IMG/VR virus record: IMGVR_UViG_3300034093_005756
Location: 1 to 63,568 of that record
DNA length: 63,568 nt
From: a virus
Reading direction: 5' to 3' (one strand)
Of this stretch, positions 1-9,010 are shown piece after piece. The position numbers and the translations under genes were made by a program. Below the pieces are notes generated by a model that saw nothing but the letters and a program-made list of their open reading frames with translations, was not told where the DNA came from and ran no database searches. Positions within the stretch are counted from its first letter, which is position 1. Every line of letters starts with the position of its first letter.

Positions 1-3000
1 TATTTGCTCCTAATCACAATTTTGTCAGTTATAGGAAAACCATTATATTGATCATCTATCTCTTCTAATGTTTTTCCTACTGCTAAGTATGTTATCTTCT
101 GAATTTTATTACTATCAATCAAAACAGGATATGCAGAATAATCTTGATAAAAAGATGTATCTATATTTTGCCAAATAGACGTTCCTGTTTTTTTCCATTC
201 AAGTTTTAAGCTGTGTTCGTTTTGATAATTATTAAATTGAAGTTCAAATAATATTGGTTGCGAACTTCCTGTTGCTACATATGATGTAGTAAATATGTTA
301 TTAGTAATATTTTTCCAATTACTTATGTAAGGTCTTTCTTCATTATTTATAAACAACTTAACCCCACCATTTGTTGTTATCTTGAAATCAAAAGTAGAAC
401 CTATGGAAGATAAAGCAGTAAAATCTCCAATAATAAAACCATTGAAATAATTAGTTTGACCCAATCCTGAGAAATTACTGATATCTAGTTTTTGATGAGC
501 TGACGCCAAGTCGCTCATATCATTTTTATCAAGTTCAAGGTAATTCCAGGTTGACTTTTTATACCATTGAGTAATCCAAGTTGGGGTTTTTTCAAGTTTT
601 ATATATTTTGTTGTCAAATGATTATCAACGTAATATTTGAAATACATATGAATGTCATTGGCTCTATTTATAAGTCTATTTACATTGTCGCCAAAATAGA
701 ATGTATTTGCACTTCCTGATAAATTACTACTCAAATATACTTGATATAAACTAGTATTTCTATCATAAACTAAACTTGTGACTGCTGTACCACTTGCTAT
801 AACTGATGAAGTAACAGCTATACCAACCATAACTATTGGATCATAATTTTCTTGAGGAATATAAAGTAAATTTGTTCCGATTGTTCCTGTTGCGCCAATT
901 GATGTTAAATTTGCCTTGAAAGATCTTGGATATATATAAAGTTGTGATGGAGTAAATAGTGTTTGATTATTTACTGTCCAATATTCGTCTAAATAGTAAT
1001 CCGTATTGTTGGCTCTTGTTTTATTTGGTTGTGGCATTATCAAAGATGAGCCAAAATAATCTCTATTGAAACTTGCATAAATTTCATCATCTTGATCGAA
1101 AAATACTACATATGGTGTCCCTGTAGCTATTGTCCAAGAATTACCATCATAAAATGCCATATTGGTACTTGATGGAGTTGATGTTTCTTGTATTTGAAGT
1201 CGTAAGTCATACTTCACAACATAATATTGATTATCACTTGTTCCAGCATTGCCAGCAAGAGTTAAAGCTGTTGAAGAACCAATTGAAGAAATTTCATACC
1301 AAGTAGAAATATTATTTTCTATTGTGCTGCCAAAACCAATAGATGCATATTTCTGATATTTATTAAAATTAGCTGCTGTATTATTTGCTGGATTATAAAG
1401 ACCACTTACAGCAGTTCCGCTTACGCTTACCAATCCTTGTGTTTTGACATCATAACTTGGAGGATTTGTATTTGATTCAAAGACTATCCAATATGTTCTA
1501 TCTTTTGTCAACTCGTAATTTACATAAAAATAAATATCATTTAAAATGTTTTCAATTGATGAATAGTAAATTTTTGATCCTGTTATTAATTTAGAGTTTG
1601 GTAAGTTATTATAATTATCCCAAATACTGCACTCTAAGTAGGCTTCATTATTTAACCACTTGGCTAAACTTTGAAGCCTTATCTTGAGAGACTTGATATA
1701 TTGATAATCATTTGGAGTAATTTTAAAAGCAAATCTATTGTAATTAACACTCTTGTAATTACCTATAGTTGTTTGATTGATATTTGAGGCATCTGAAATT
1801 GTTAATTGTTGTTTATATATATTTTCTAAACTATTGATAGAAGAATCTGATGTTGAATAACCAGCAATAGAAACTACAAAAGAATCAGATCTTAGGTCAA
1901 ATAAATTCTGAGCAGTGTAAGTTTTAAGTTGCTTTTCATTACCCACAACTTCATCATAATTAGATATCCAATGATTTGATCTATTGTAAGCATAGTTTGA
2001 CACTGTCATTCCAATTTCTTTTATTGATGAAAAAGTGTTTGGAAATTGGTTTAAGTTTGGTGAATAAAAAGATTTTGTTAATTCATATTCACTTACTTGT
2101 TCTTGTATTTCTGTTTGTGATATAGATGGATTTGTAGATTTTAACGTATTTATAAAATCAGTTTTTGTTTGTTTTGTTTTATCTTCTGGCTGTACAAGTT
2201 TGGTCAAAATAGTTCTGCTTTCTCCCATTTGCATATTGGGAATAATTGCAGCAGACCCATATAATCTATATTCGTCAATAGAATTGAACGTTCCAGGGGC
2301 ATTTACGTCTGATTCAGCTTTTGTTCCCTGCTTGTAATAACCTGAAACAGTCAAGTTTTTCTTTTGTCTGTTTAAATATTCATCATCAGTAATTAGGAAT
2401 TTTGATGAATTTAGTTTGATATTTTTGATAAATTTATCACTTTTATTATTTAAAAATAATATAGTAAATGAATAGTCTTTGGCGAGTTTGGTGCCTGTTG
2501 TTTCCTGATCTAATAAATCTGGGACATTTGTAATTTCTTGATAAAATTCAAACTCACAATCTATATCAAAATTGAAATCCTTAATTTGCAAGCCATTTTG
2601 ATCATACTTAAAAACAATAGATGTTGGAGGAATAGAAAGCCATGAAACCATAGCATTTGCTCCATTTTCATCAGCTTCTATATTTATTGGCTCTGTTTCT
2701 AGAGGACTGTTCTTAATTCCATAAGTTTGGTTGTTGACTAAACTTTTGTAATTTTCTTCTAAAGTAAGATATGTATCAGAAATAATTGACAAAACTTGTC
2801 CATAAAGAATTTTATTGTCAGAACTGTAGACATAATCACCTTCAGTAATTTCTGAATTGAACTTTGTCAAGTTGCCTATTATCACATTACTTCCTGCAGA
2901 TATGGAAATTTTGCCTAATCCAATGGTAGTTTGAAAATTAGATTTTAATGATGGTGATATTGGATATTTTAATAAGTTGTGTAATAGTTTGCTTTTCTTA

Positions 3001-4703
3001 AAACTATTATTTTTAAAATCAGCATAACTGCTTGTTCCATAAGATCTAAAATTGGTAAAAGGAGCAACTAAATCTGATGAAACTTTATCATAAATATTTT
3101 TATAATCTTCTGCTCTAGTAAGATTTGTAAGGGAGATAACATCTTGTAGTGTTTCTGTAATCAAATCACTATCACCAATTGGAGGCACAGCAAAATTATC
3201 TGCAGTTCTTTCAATATAAATTATTGATGAATTATTGAGATTATATGTTGTTGAAGTTTTATTTTTAATTGTCCCTGCTGTTTTCAATGATGGATAAGAC
3301 AAAATCATTTTTGCTACAACATCATAATCACTATCAATACTCGGATAGTTTGTAAAATCTTTCCAATCAACAGGAACTGATTCTTGAGGCATAGCTTTTC
3401 CAAAAAATAAATAAAAGTCTATATCTCCATTTTCGTATTGATTGCCAGAAATTATATTTTTTGAAGCTAAAATTACTGGCAAATACTGATTAGCACCTAA
3501 GCTAACATAGTTTGACAGAGAATTTGTATCACCATAAGCTGAAAAGGTTTGTGGATAAAGATATCTGTATGGCTCTGTGACTTCTACATAATCTCCATCA
3601 AAATATTTTTGATTTGTTTTATTTTTTGAAAATAAATAAACGTTAGTATCGTTGACACCAGTTTTATCAAAAGTTATATAATTTTTAATATCTTTTTGAA
3701 AATATGTTTTTCTTGGAAAAACATTCCAAGATGAAATGAAATTACTAGAGTTAAATGTAAGGGCTGTACCTGAAGAATACACAGGGTAAGAGTTTAAGAA
3801 ATTTGTATCATGAGTATCCCAGTAAAATGCTAAGTGATACCAATAATTTTCAGTCCATGTGGTGGGAAGTTTAATTTTTACTAGGTAATGATCTTTATTT
3901 CTGCCAATTGTTGATCCAGTAGATGAAACTTCACTTATATTGTAAGCAAGGTAAGTTAAGGCTAGTCCTGCCATACTACCAGCCAAATTAAATGTTGATC
4001 CAATACCTTCTGTCTTTAGAAAAGTATGTGAAGCTATACCTAAGTCTTTTGGAGTATTTGTGTATGGATTTATAAATTGTAATCCTTCAAAATAAGTTTT
4101 TGGTATTATTAAGTGTGCTTCATTATTTGAAGAGCTACCAGTATTTTTTAAAGAAATCCATCTTGATGAGTTGAAAAGGTTTACCCTTTGATATAAAGAA
4201 CCATCCCAGCGAACAGGATAATCATAATCTTGTCTATCAGAACCATCACCAGGTTCTGAATTGATATTGTAAATAATATAGTTTGTATTTGCTAATCCTG
4301 CTGAGTTATAAGTAGGGATGTAATATTGCCATGCATTGTAATCCCACACTCCCCATCCTTCTGTGGCAGGCGGATTGTAATATTGAGGAGTCCAACCACC
4401 AGTATTTCCAAAACTAGCAATCTTATTATCAACTATGTATTTGCCACCTTGAAAACCAAAAGAAATGTTTTCCTCTGTGTCAAAAGTTTGATATGGTTTT
4501 GTGGTTAATCCTTGAGGAGTTTTACCAGCCAAGTCATAATCATGAAATATTGTTGATCCTCTAAACTTGATGACTATTCTTTCATAGTCTAAATAATATC
4601 CACGATTCGAACTTAAGTCTCCAACCAAATCTTCATAAGCATATTTTGCTTTTCCAATTTGATTAATTATAAATTCAAGACCTTTTTTTGATACTAGACT
4701 CAT
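1..4703 (-). CDS. Giant tail-fibre/adhesin-like virion protein, C-terminus cut by window edge
   Basis: An open frame runs on the minus strand from an ATG at 4703 to the left edge, about 1567 codons with no stop, so the C-terminus lies outside. The start lies 5 nt after the preceding gene's stop and has no clear SD, which suggests translational coupling. The protein is rich in Asn, Ser, Thr and Tyr and looks all-beta. Residues about 1000-1190 resemble a jelly-roll 'choice-of-anchor R'-type module (a strand pattern ending in DRTYWIVFE). Residues about 1380-1515 match the PA14 pattern: a TTNGGVKLFINNEE-like segment, then LEWKK, then a closing FYQDY. PA14 domains commonly bind glycans. The same two modules occur in the gene at 44824-48669. 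It is most likely a receptor-binding or baseplate-attached fibre; the exact role is unknown. Confidence 0.8.
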   Translation of the reverse strand, partial: MSLVSKKGLEFIINQIGKAKYAYEDLVGDLSSNRGYYLDYERIVIKFRGSTIFHDYDLAGKTPQGLTTKPYQTFDTEENISFGFQGGKYIVDNKIASFGNTGGWTPQYYNPPATEGWGVWDYNAWQYYIPTYNSAGLANTNYIIYNINSEPGDGSDRQDYDYPVRWDGSLYQRVNLFNSSRWISLKNTGSSSNNEAHLIIPKTYFEGLQFINPYTNTPKDLGIASHTFLKTEGIGSTFNLAGSMAGLALTYLAYNISEVSSTGSTIGRNKDHYLVKIKLPTTWTENYWYHLAFYWDTHDTNFLNSYPVYSSGTALTFNSSNFISSWNVFPRKTYFQKDIKNYITFDKTGVNDTNVYLFSKNKTNQKYFDGDYVEVTEPYRYLYPQTFSAYGDTNSLSNYVSLGANQYLPVILASKNIISGNQYENGDIDFYLFFGKAMPQESVPVDWKDFTNYPSIDSDYDVVAKMILSYPSLKTAGTIKNKTSTTYNLNNSSIIYIERTADNFAVPPIGDSDLITETLQDVISLTNLTRAEDYKNIYDKVSSDLVAPFTNFRSYGTSSYADFKNNSFKKSKLLHNLLKYPISPSLKSNFQTTIGLGKISISAGSNVIIGNLTKFNSEITEGDYVYSSDNKILYGQVLSIISDTYLTLEENYKSLVNNQTYGIKNSPLETEPINIEADENGANAMVSWLSIPPTSIVFKYDQNGLQIKDFNFDIDCEFEFYQEITNVPDLLDQETTGTKLAKDYSFTILFLNNKSDKFIKNIKLNSSKFLITDDEYLNRQKKNLTVSGYYKQGTKAESDVNAPGTFNSIDEYRLYGSAAIIPNMQMGESRTILTKLVQPEDKTKQTKTDFINTLKSTNPSISQTEIQEQVSEYELTKSFYSPNLNQFPNTFSSIKEIGMTVSNYAYNRSNHWISNYDEVVGNEKQLKTYTAQNLFDLRSDSFVVSIAGYSTSDSSINSLENIYKQQLTISDASNINQTTIGNYKSVNYNRFAFKITPNDYQYIKSLKIRLQSLAKWLNNEAYLECSIWDNYNNLPNSKLITGSKIYYSSIENILNDIYFYVNYELTKDRTYWIVFESNTNPPSYDVKTQGLVSVSGTAVSGLYNPANNTAANFNKYQKYASIGFGSTIENNISTWYEISSIGSSTALTLAGNAGTSDNQYYVVKYDLRLQIQETSTPSSTNMAFYDGNSWTIATGTPYVVFFDQDDEIYASFNRDYFGSSLIMPQPNKTRANNTDYYLDEYWTVNNQTLFTPSQLYIYPRSFKANLTSIGATGTIGTNLLYIPQENYDPIVMVGIAVTSSVIASGTAVTSLVYDRNTSLYQVYLSSNLSGSANTFYFGDNVNRLINRANDIHMYFKYYVDNHLTTKYIKLEKTPTWITQWYKKSTWNYLELDKNDMSDLASAHQKLDISNFSGLGQTNYFNGFIIGDFTALSSIGSTFDFKITTNGGVKLFINNEERPYISNWKNITNNIFTTSYVATGSSQPILFELQFNNYQNEHSLKLEWKKTGTSIWQNIDTSFYQDYSAYPVLIDSNKIQKITYLAVGKTLEEIDDQYNGFPITDKIVIRSK

Positions 4704-4708
4704 TGTGT

Positions 4709-5485
4709 TTAATAGGCTGTTGTAGGAACATTATCTGGACCAAAATAAATTTGTCTTACAAGTTCTTTCGCAGTGATTGTAATATTTCCGCTTCTAAAAA
4801 GTTGTTTACCAGTTGCATCATCAGAAGACTTATTATCGTTGCAAATTACATCATAAAGCATTCGTATAGGTTCAACGCTATCTGCTTGCATCCTTAAGAT
4901 GTTATTTCTAGCTTTTGTAGGTAAATTTGCTACAGTAGTTCCAACTCCTACATCGTTATACATTCTGATAAAAGCTTCTGCTGATTTGCCTGAATCAGGA
5001 AGTGCTGGTGCTGCAACTGAAGCTGGGTGAGTTTCTGACCACAATGTATTAAATTCATTTGTAACTGTTGTTACATAAGAACTTAGGATTGGGTTATGGT
5101 CTGCTACAAAGTGAGCTGGAGTTAATGTAAATTTTTCACAAATAGGACACATATCTACAACCCAAATTCTTCTATGTTTTCTTAATATAGAAAGGATTAT
5201 TCTTGTAGCTTCTTGAGTTACTCTCTCAGTTGTTTCGATATTGTCAGCACCAACATTTACTTCGATGCTCACATTATGTTCAAATTCTTGAAGCCCAAAG
5301 GATATATCTTTTAATGGAGAACTTGCACCTTTAAAAATAACTGAAATTGCATTTGGTCTTACTGCAGCTTCACCTATATAAAATCCTGAAACTGGACGAT
5401 CAAATATTACTGCTTCGCCTTTGGCATTTTTTGGCAATTCGTAAAATAATATGCCCCTCAAAGTATCATAAACTCTTTCAAGCAT
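4709..5485 (-). CDS. Tail-completion/terminator-like neck protein (tentative)
   Basis: A 258-residue protein with an AGGTGA SD about 6 nt before its ATG. The first 110 residues show a helix, then two amphipathic strands and a helix (around EHNVSIEVNV and EATRIILSILRKHRR). This is the general pattern of small phage tail-terminator or head-tail joining proteins that act on the upper end of the tail. A CxxC pair at residues 113-116 is unusual for that group and has no obvious second pair, so metal binding is uncertain. The gene sits directly downstream of a DUF1320-like neck gene and upstream of a fibre gene, which supports a neck or tail-completion role. The assignment rests on context and fold pattern only. 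Confidence 0.65.
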   Translation of the reverse strand: MLERVYDTLRGILFYELPKNAKGEAVIFDRPVSGFYIGEAAVRPNAISVIFKGASSPLKDISFGLQEFEHNVSIEVNVGADNIETTERVTQEATRIILSILRKHRRIWVVDMCPICEKFTLTPAHFVADHNPILSSYVTTVTNEFNTLWSETHPASVAAPALPDSGKSAEAFIRMYNDVGVGTTVANLPTKARNNILRMQADSVEPIRMLYDVICNDNKSSDDATGKQLFRSGNITITAKELVRQIYFGPDNVPTTAY

Positions 5486-5494
5486 TTATTTCAC

Positions 5495-5989
5495 CTATTG
5501 ATTTTGACCCTTTGATCTTTTGCCTTCTGTAGGATTGCTGACAACACCCCTTAAAGTAGATCTTACAAATCTATCTCCACGAGTATTTCTTTGACCAAAT
5601 AATCTGATTTCACCATTTTGAATTCTTACAATTTCATTTTGTGCAAAATCAAATCTTGATTTTTGCGCTTCAGAGTATTGAGGATCAGCACCCTGTAATG
5701 CTTGCATATAGTACATTTGTGCAGACAGAATTGCGCAAATAACTGGCACAGGGTGTGGATATGAAACGTCTCCACCAATATTGACTTGCTTCAATGGAAC
5801 ATCATACATAGTTGCCAAATTTGCATCAATTTCTGCAGAAGCTTGTTGAATGAAGAAATCTAAATCAATATTTGATGCTGATTCTGGAGTAGGATTTCTA
5901 AAGTTTGGAATTGGATTGTCACCTTCTGTAACTACATTTGGTGGAAGGTATTGTTTGACATCATTAGTTGTGCAATAAGAACGTGGCAT
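5495..5989 (-). CDS. Head-tail connector (DUF1320 / Mu gp36-like)
   Basis: A 164-residue protein. The N-terminus has the family pattern: a YCT..DV start, a central helix with AEIDANLATMYDVPL, then an alanine-rich helix around VICAILSAQMYYM. DUF1320 (Mu gp36-like) proteins are small helical head-completion or connector proteins that join the portal region to the tail. The C-terminal 40 residues are basic and probably disordered. Its ATG overlaps the stop of the upstream gene by one base (TAATG), and an AGGAG SD lies 7 nt upstream. Family membership is moderately secure; the position in the neck is inferred. Confidence 0.7.
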   Translation of the reverse strand: MPRSYCTTNDVKQYLPPNVVTEGDNPIPNFRNPTPESASNIDLDFFIQQASAEIDANLATMYDVPLKQVNIGGDVSYPHPVPVICAILSAQMYYMQALQGADPQYSEAQKSRFDFAQNEIVRIQNGEIRLFGQRNTRGDRFVRSTLRGVVSNPTEGKRSKGQNQ

Positions 5990-6669
5990 TATACTACTCC
6001 TGTGTTCGGCTTTAAATATTTGGGAGTATAATCAATACCTTGATCTCCCTGTATCAATCCCATTTCTTGAGCTGTTTTTCTTGGTAAAAGAGAAAAAACA
6101 TTTGAATCATCTAAATCTGCTGCTGAAGTTGATCCAGAATTTACAAATCTAGGAAAATCAATATCGATATCTCTATATCCACCAGATTTAGCATTAAAAA
6201 TTTCTACTCCATCAGGAGCAAACTTGCTGCCTTGAAGTTTGCTTAAGACTTGTCCCAATTTTGAATTAACATTTGTGGCTAATACAAAACCATTGTTGTC
6301 ATGCACGTATCCACAAGCTTTGTCTATTGATAAATTTGCTGGTACGGGTTTTGCCAAATTGTAAATATATAATTCTTCTTTACCAGTACAAATGTATGTC
6401 TGACCAGGAACAACATTGATATCCATTTGTTGTTCAATTGCCATTTGTTTTGCTCTCAGGCCTACCGCTGGACTTCTAGGAGACAATATTCCCACAATGT
6501 CTAAGCCATTAATTATAGCTGAAGTAAGAATTGATTTGATTGTTGAGTTTAAGTAATCTTCATTTGAAAATGCTTTTTCTTCATCAATAAAGATACATAA
6601 ATCTATTCTTAAGACATTTTTACGTAAGGCAGTGCATTCTTTTGCTATATGATACCAAGAGCGTTCCAT
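5989..6669 (-). CDS. PHP-domain-like protein with lost metal ligands
   Basis: A 226-residue protein whose first 110 residues follow the order of PHP phosphoesterase motifs: RIDL at 21-24 (normally DLHxHT), a helix, GLDIVGILSP at 55-64 (normally ending TDH), and VVPGQ at 86-90 (normally PGxE), followed by a strand. The histidines and acidic ligands expected at these sites are absent (DLCIFI and LSP instead), so it should not be an active PHP enzyme. The C-terminal half is low in known motifs and ends in a Pro/Gly-rich tail. No SD precedes the ATG. It lies inside the neck-gene block and overlaps the connector gene, so a structural role for the fold is plausible. The PHP relation is my reading of motif order and is unproven. 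Confidence 0.6.
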   Translation of the reverse strand: MERSWYHIAKECTALRKNVLRIDLCIFIDEEKAFSNEDYLNSTIKSILTSAIINGLDIVGILSPRSPAVGLRAKQMAIEQQMDINVVPGQTYICTGKEELYIYNLAKPVPANLSIDKACGYVHDNNGFVLATNVNSKLGQVLSKLQGSKFAPDGVEIFNAKSGGYRDIDIDFPRFVNSGSTSAADLDDSNVFSLLPRKTAQEMGLIQGDQGIDYTPKYLKPNTGVV

Positions 6670-6703
6670 AATAAAGAAAATACTAGGTATCGAAGTCCTT
6701 TAC

Positions 6704-7252
6704 CTATCTTTTATTCCCACAATCAGGGCAAAACTTCTCCATTGCTAAAAACTGAAAACCACATTCTATACAGAACTTAGCTAATTGAGCAGTGCCGCAT
6801 TTCAAACAAAATTTAGCATCAATTGGCAAAGCATATAAGCATTTTTCATTTGCACAATTTTTCATTTGACGCTTTTCAATTTGCTTACGTTCAGTAGTGC
6901 CATCCATCTCGTCAAGTTCAGAAATCAAATCTGCAATATTGACTGTATTTGGAACTATTGAACTTTTTTCTTCCACTTGAGCTTCCAACACTTGTTCTTC
7001 ACGCTCAGAAGTCTTCAATATAGGTTGATTTTCTGCCCATTTTTGAAATTTTGGACTATCAAAAAGACTTTGCTTTGGTTCAGCGCTTAATGCCCCAGAT
7101 TCATCGATTTTGAGTTCAATTTCTTGATCAGACATTTCCATTTCATCTCCAAGCACTGTATGCCCAAACTTATTTACTTTAGGCTTGGGCAAATCTTCTC
7201 GATGAGGGTTTGTAAATGATGCTCTGAGAGCCTTGATCTGATCTTCGTCCAT
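6704..7252 (-). CDS. Acidic protein with C-terminal double zinc ribbon
   Basis: A 182-residue protein. Residues 1-125 are acidic, polar and probably disordered. The last 50 residues hold two zinc-ribbon knuckle pairs: Cys133/138 with Cys149/152, and Cys161/164 with Cys175/178, as in double-zinc-ribbon (DZR) proteins. Such domains mediate protein or nucleic-acid contacts. No SD is visible upstream of the ATG, and the previous gene ends 16 nt away. It is one of four small zinc-ribbon proteins in this window. The function is unknown; regulatory adaptor or virion assembly factor are both possible. Confidence 0.75.
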   Translation of the reverse strand: MDEDQIKALRASFTNPHREDLPKPKVNKFGHTVLGDEMEMSDQEIELKIDESGALSAEPKQSLFDSPKFQKWAENQPILKTSEREEQVLEAQVEEKSSIVPNTVNIADLISELDEMDGTTERKQIEKRQMKNCANEKCLYALPIDAKFCLKCGTAQLAKFCIECGFQFLAMEKFCPDCGNKR

Positions 7253-7268
7253 GAAATAATTTTACAGT

Positions 7269-7685
7269 CTATTGCTTCTTTTTGTCGTCTCTTCTTTCGT
7301 ATTTGAAGCTAACTACCTCAAAAGAATTTGATTCAGGAGCATCTCCAGCTGCAAAATCTCTTGTGTTTCCTGAATGATCTTCGACTGCTTGAAGAATTTT
7401 AGACATAAGCTGTGTATCTGGAATTGGTCCATTGTGCTTTGCTTTGATTTCTACGGCAAAACTATGCACTGTTCCATCGTCTCCAACTACAGACACGTTT
7501 GGTCTTGGTCTAGCGAAAGATTCTATTTTTGGACTTACATCTCTGTTTAGTGATCCTTCATCCATCAAAGAATCACTTTCACCCATATCAAAGACTGCAT
7601 TATTAATCTTGTCGCTCAATTCTGGGTTTACTTGTGCTACTCTTGTCTTGATGTCGTCCAATACCTTTATCACTCTGTTCATCAT
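7269..7685 (-). CDS. Hypothetical protein in late block
   Basis: A 138-residue protein counted from the ATG at 7685, which sits 6 nt after AAAGG. An in-frame GTG two codons earlier lacks an SD, and a second ATG follows immediately at 7682, so the start is uncertain by a few codons. It begins with a helix (VIKVLDDIKTRVAQV), then a polar stretch, then a short beta region around VGDDGTVHSFAVEIKAKHNG, and a charged tail ending in KKKQ. I recognise no family. It stands alone behind the hairpin at 7798-7829 and about 145 nt of AT-rich DNA, so it may start a transcript unit. Confidence 0.6.
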   Translation of the reverse strand: MMNRVIKVLDDIKTRVAQVNPELSDKINNAVFDMGESDSLMDEGSLNRDVSPKIESFARPRPNVSVVGDDGTVHSFAVEIKAKHNGPIPDTQLMSKILQAVEDHSGNTRDFAAGDAPESNSFEVVSFKYERRDDKKKQ

Positions 7686-7797
7686 TTCCACCCTTTATCT
7701 TTCTGTTTTTTTACACCCATTAATAATGGGAATTAAGATTTAATATTAAAGATTATATTAAAAGATATTTTAATTAAGAAATTTATTAATTAAAATT

Positions 7798-7829
7798 TTA
7801 AATTAAATATTTGCTACATTAAGCAAATA
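7798..7829 (-). terminator. Hairpin with T-rich tail, likely weak Rho-independent terminator
   Basis: Read on the minus strand, an 8-bp perfect stem (TATTTGCT pairing with AGCAAATA across a 6-nt loop) is followed by TTTAATTTA. It begins a few bases after the stop of the connector-like gene (7836-8945). The stem is AT-rich, so termination may be partial. Confidence 0.45.
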
Positions 7830-7835
7830 AACAAA

Positions 7836-8945
7836 TTACCCTCCAGTACCAATATTCCAGATATATCTGAAAAATCTACTTCTTCCTCCTGGCATATTAA
7901 ACTCTGGTACAACAACGGCTCTTATTCCTGGGTATGTAGCAATTGGTAATTTTTCTAACATCTTTTCAAAATCTTCTTTGTACATAGTAGCTGATTGCCT
8001 TATATCATCTGTAATCCTTGCATCTGGATCTTCAATAAGTAATCTTCTTTGCCTGTTCGTAAGACTTGTAAGCAGACTTCTCAATATATAATATGCTGCT
8101 CCATAGACTAAAGCTGGGTCATAAAAATAAGGTGCTGCTGATACTGTTCTGTATTTACTTGCACCAGGTTGTGAATTTATTGCTTGTAATGCCATGTAAA
8201 GACTAGAATTCATATGGTCATTTGTAATCATTTTTATGCTGTATGAAACTAACACATTGTCATAGCTATGAATTTCTACAGGATCGCCATTTGCGTCAAT
8301 AAAATAGATATTTCCCATAAAGTCATATTTGACTCTCAAACCATCTGGATAATTGTTTCCATTAGTGTATTGAGATTCATAACCATCTCTATTTTTGATA
8401 ATAGGATCAAATGTTGTATTGATAGTTGAATAAATTGGAACTGTTTCTGACAATTGAATCATTGGATCTCTATCGCCTTGGTTTGATGGCCCACTAATTC
8501 TAACTTCTGGTTTTGGTACTGAATTCCAAAAAGGAAAGGCTACAGATCCAACACTTCTACTTCTTCTAAAAATTACTTCTTCATCATAGATAGGAATGTT
8601 CAAAAGGTGCTCTAATTCATATCTTAAAGAGCTTTTTACGAGTAATTCATCTCCTAGCATTGGTGAAGATGTAGAGAGTACATTTCCGTTAGAATCTACT
8701 TCTTGGATTCTGTAATAATCTGAAGGAGAACCATTAGTGTCAACCCCTTCGTTTGTGGGATAATCTACTGTTGCTATTGTAGTGTATGTGCCTTCAAAGT
8801 TTGAACTTTTTTGAATCTTGTAAAAGGCAACATTTTCTGCACCAGTTCTTTCCCATTCAATGAATATTCCAGGATATGATGGTTGTGTGTTGTAGTAAAC
8901 TAACGTACTATTTGTAAATGATTGAGCCGAAAAATCGTTTGCCAT
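7836..8945 (-). CDS. Connector-like virion protein with Ig/FnIII-like N-terminus
   Basis: A 369-residue protein. I chose the ATG at 8945 because GGAGAAATT directly precedes it; an upstream in-frame ATG at 8972 would add nine hydrophobic residues lying within the terminator hairpin. Residues about 20-100 look like a fibronectin-III/Ig-like strand set (GIFIEWERTG, YKIQKS, then SDYYRIQEVD). The C-terminal part holds a helical bundle (around VYGAAYYILRSLL and RQRRLLIEDP), which fits a head-tail joining or adaptor protein. Its neighbours are structural. The precise family is not recognised. Confidence 0.65.
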   Translation of the reverse strand: MANDFSAQSFTNSTLVYYNTQPSYPGIFIEWERTGAENVAFYKIQKSSNFEGTYTTIATVDYPTNEGVDTNGSPSDYYRIQEVDSNGNVLSTSSPMLGDELLVKSSLRYELEHLLNIPIYDEEVIFRRSRSVGSVAFPFWNSVPKPEVRISGPSNQGDRDPMIQLSETVPIYSTINTTFDPIIKNRDGYESQYTNGNNYPDGLRVKYDFMGNIYFIDANGDPVEIHSYDNVLVSYSIKMITNDHMNSSLYMALQAINSQPGASKYRTVSAAPYFYDPALVYGAAYYILRSLLTSLTNRQRRLLIEDPDARITDDIRQSATMYKEDFEKMLEKLPIATYPGIRAVVVPEFNMPGGRSRFFRYIWNIGTGG

Positions 8946-8954
8946 AATTTCTCC

Positions 8955-8992
8955 AAAAAAAATAAAGGCCATCCGACTGGATAGCCTTTATT
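8955..8992 (-). terminator. Strong Rho-independent terminator
   Basis: On the minus strand a 14-bp stem (arms 8979-8992 and 8961-8974, one mismatch, loop of 4) is followed by a run of eight T. It ends the transcript of the gene at 9011-9799. The T-run abuts the GGAG SD of the next gene, so that gene depends on read-through or a promoter that I cannot see. Confidence 0.85.
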
Positions 8993-9010
8993 CAGTCTAG
9001 ATTAAATTTT

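Noticed and set aside
7722-7736. CCCATTA/TAATGGG inverted repeat before the hypothetical gene at 7269-7685
   Set aside because: The stem is short with almost no loop, and a T-run does not follow in the gene direction; no function can be supported.
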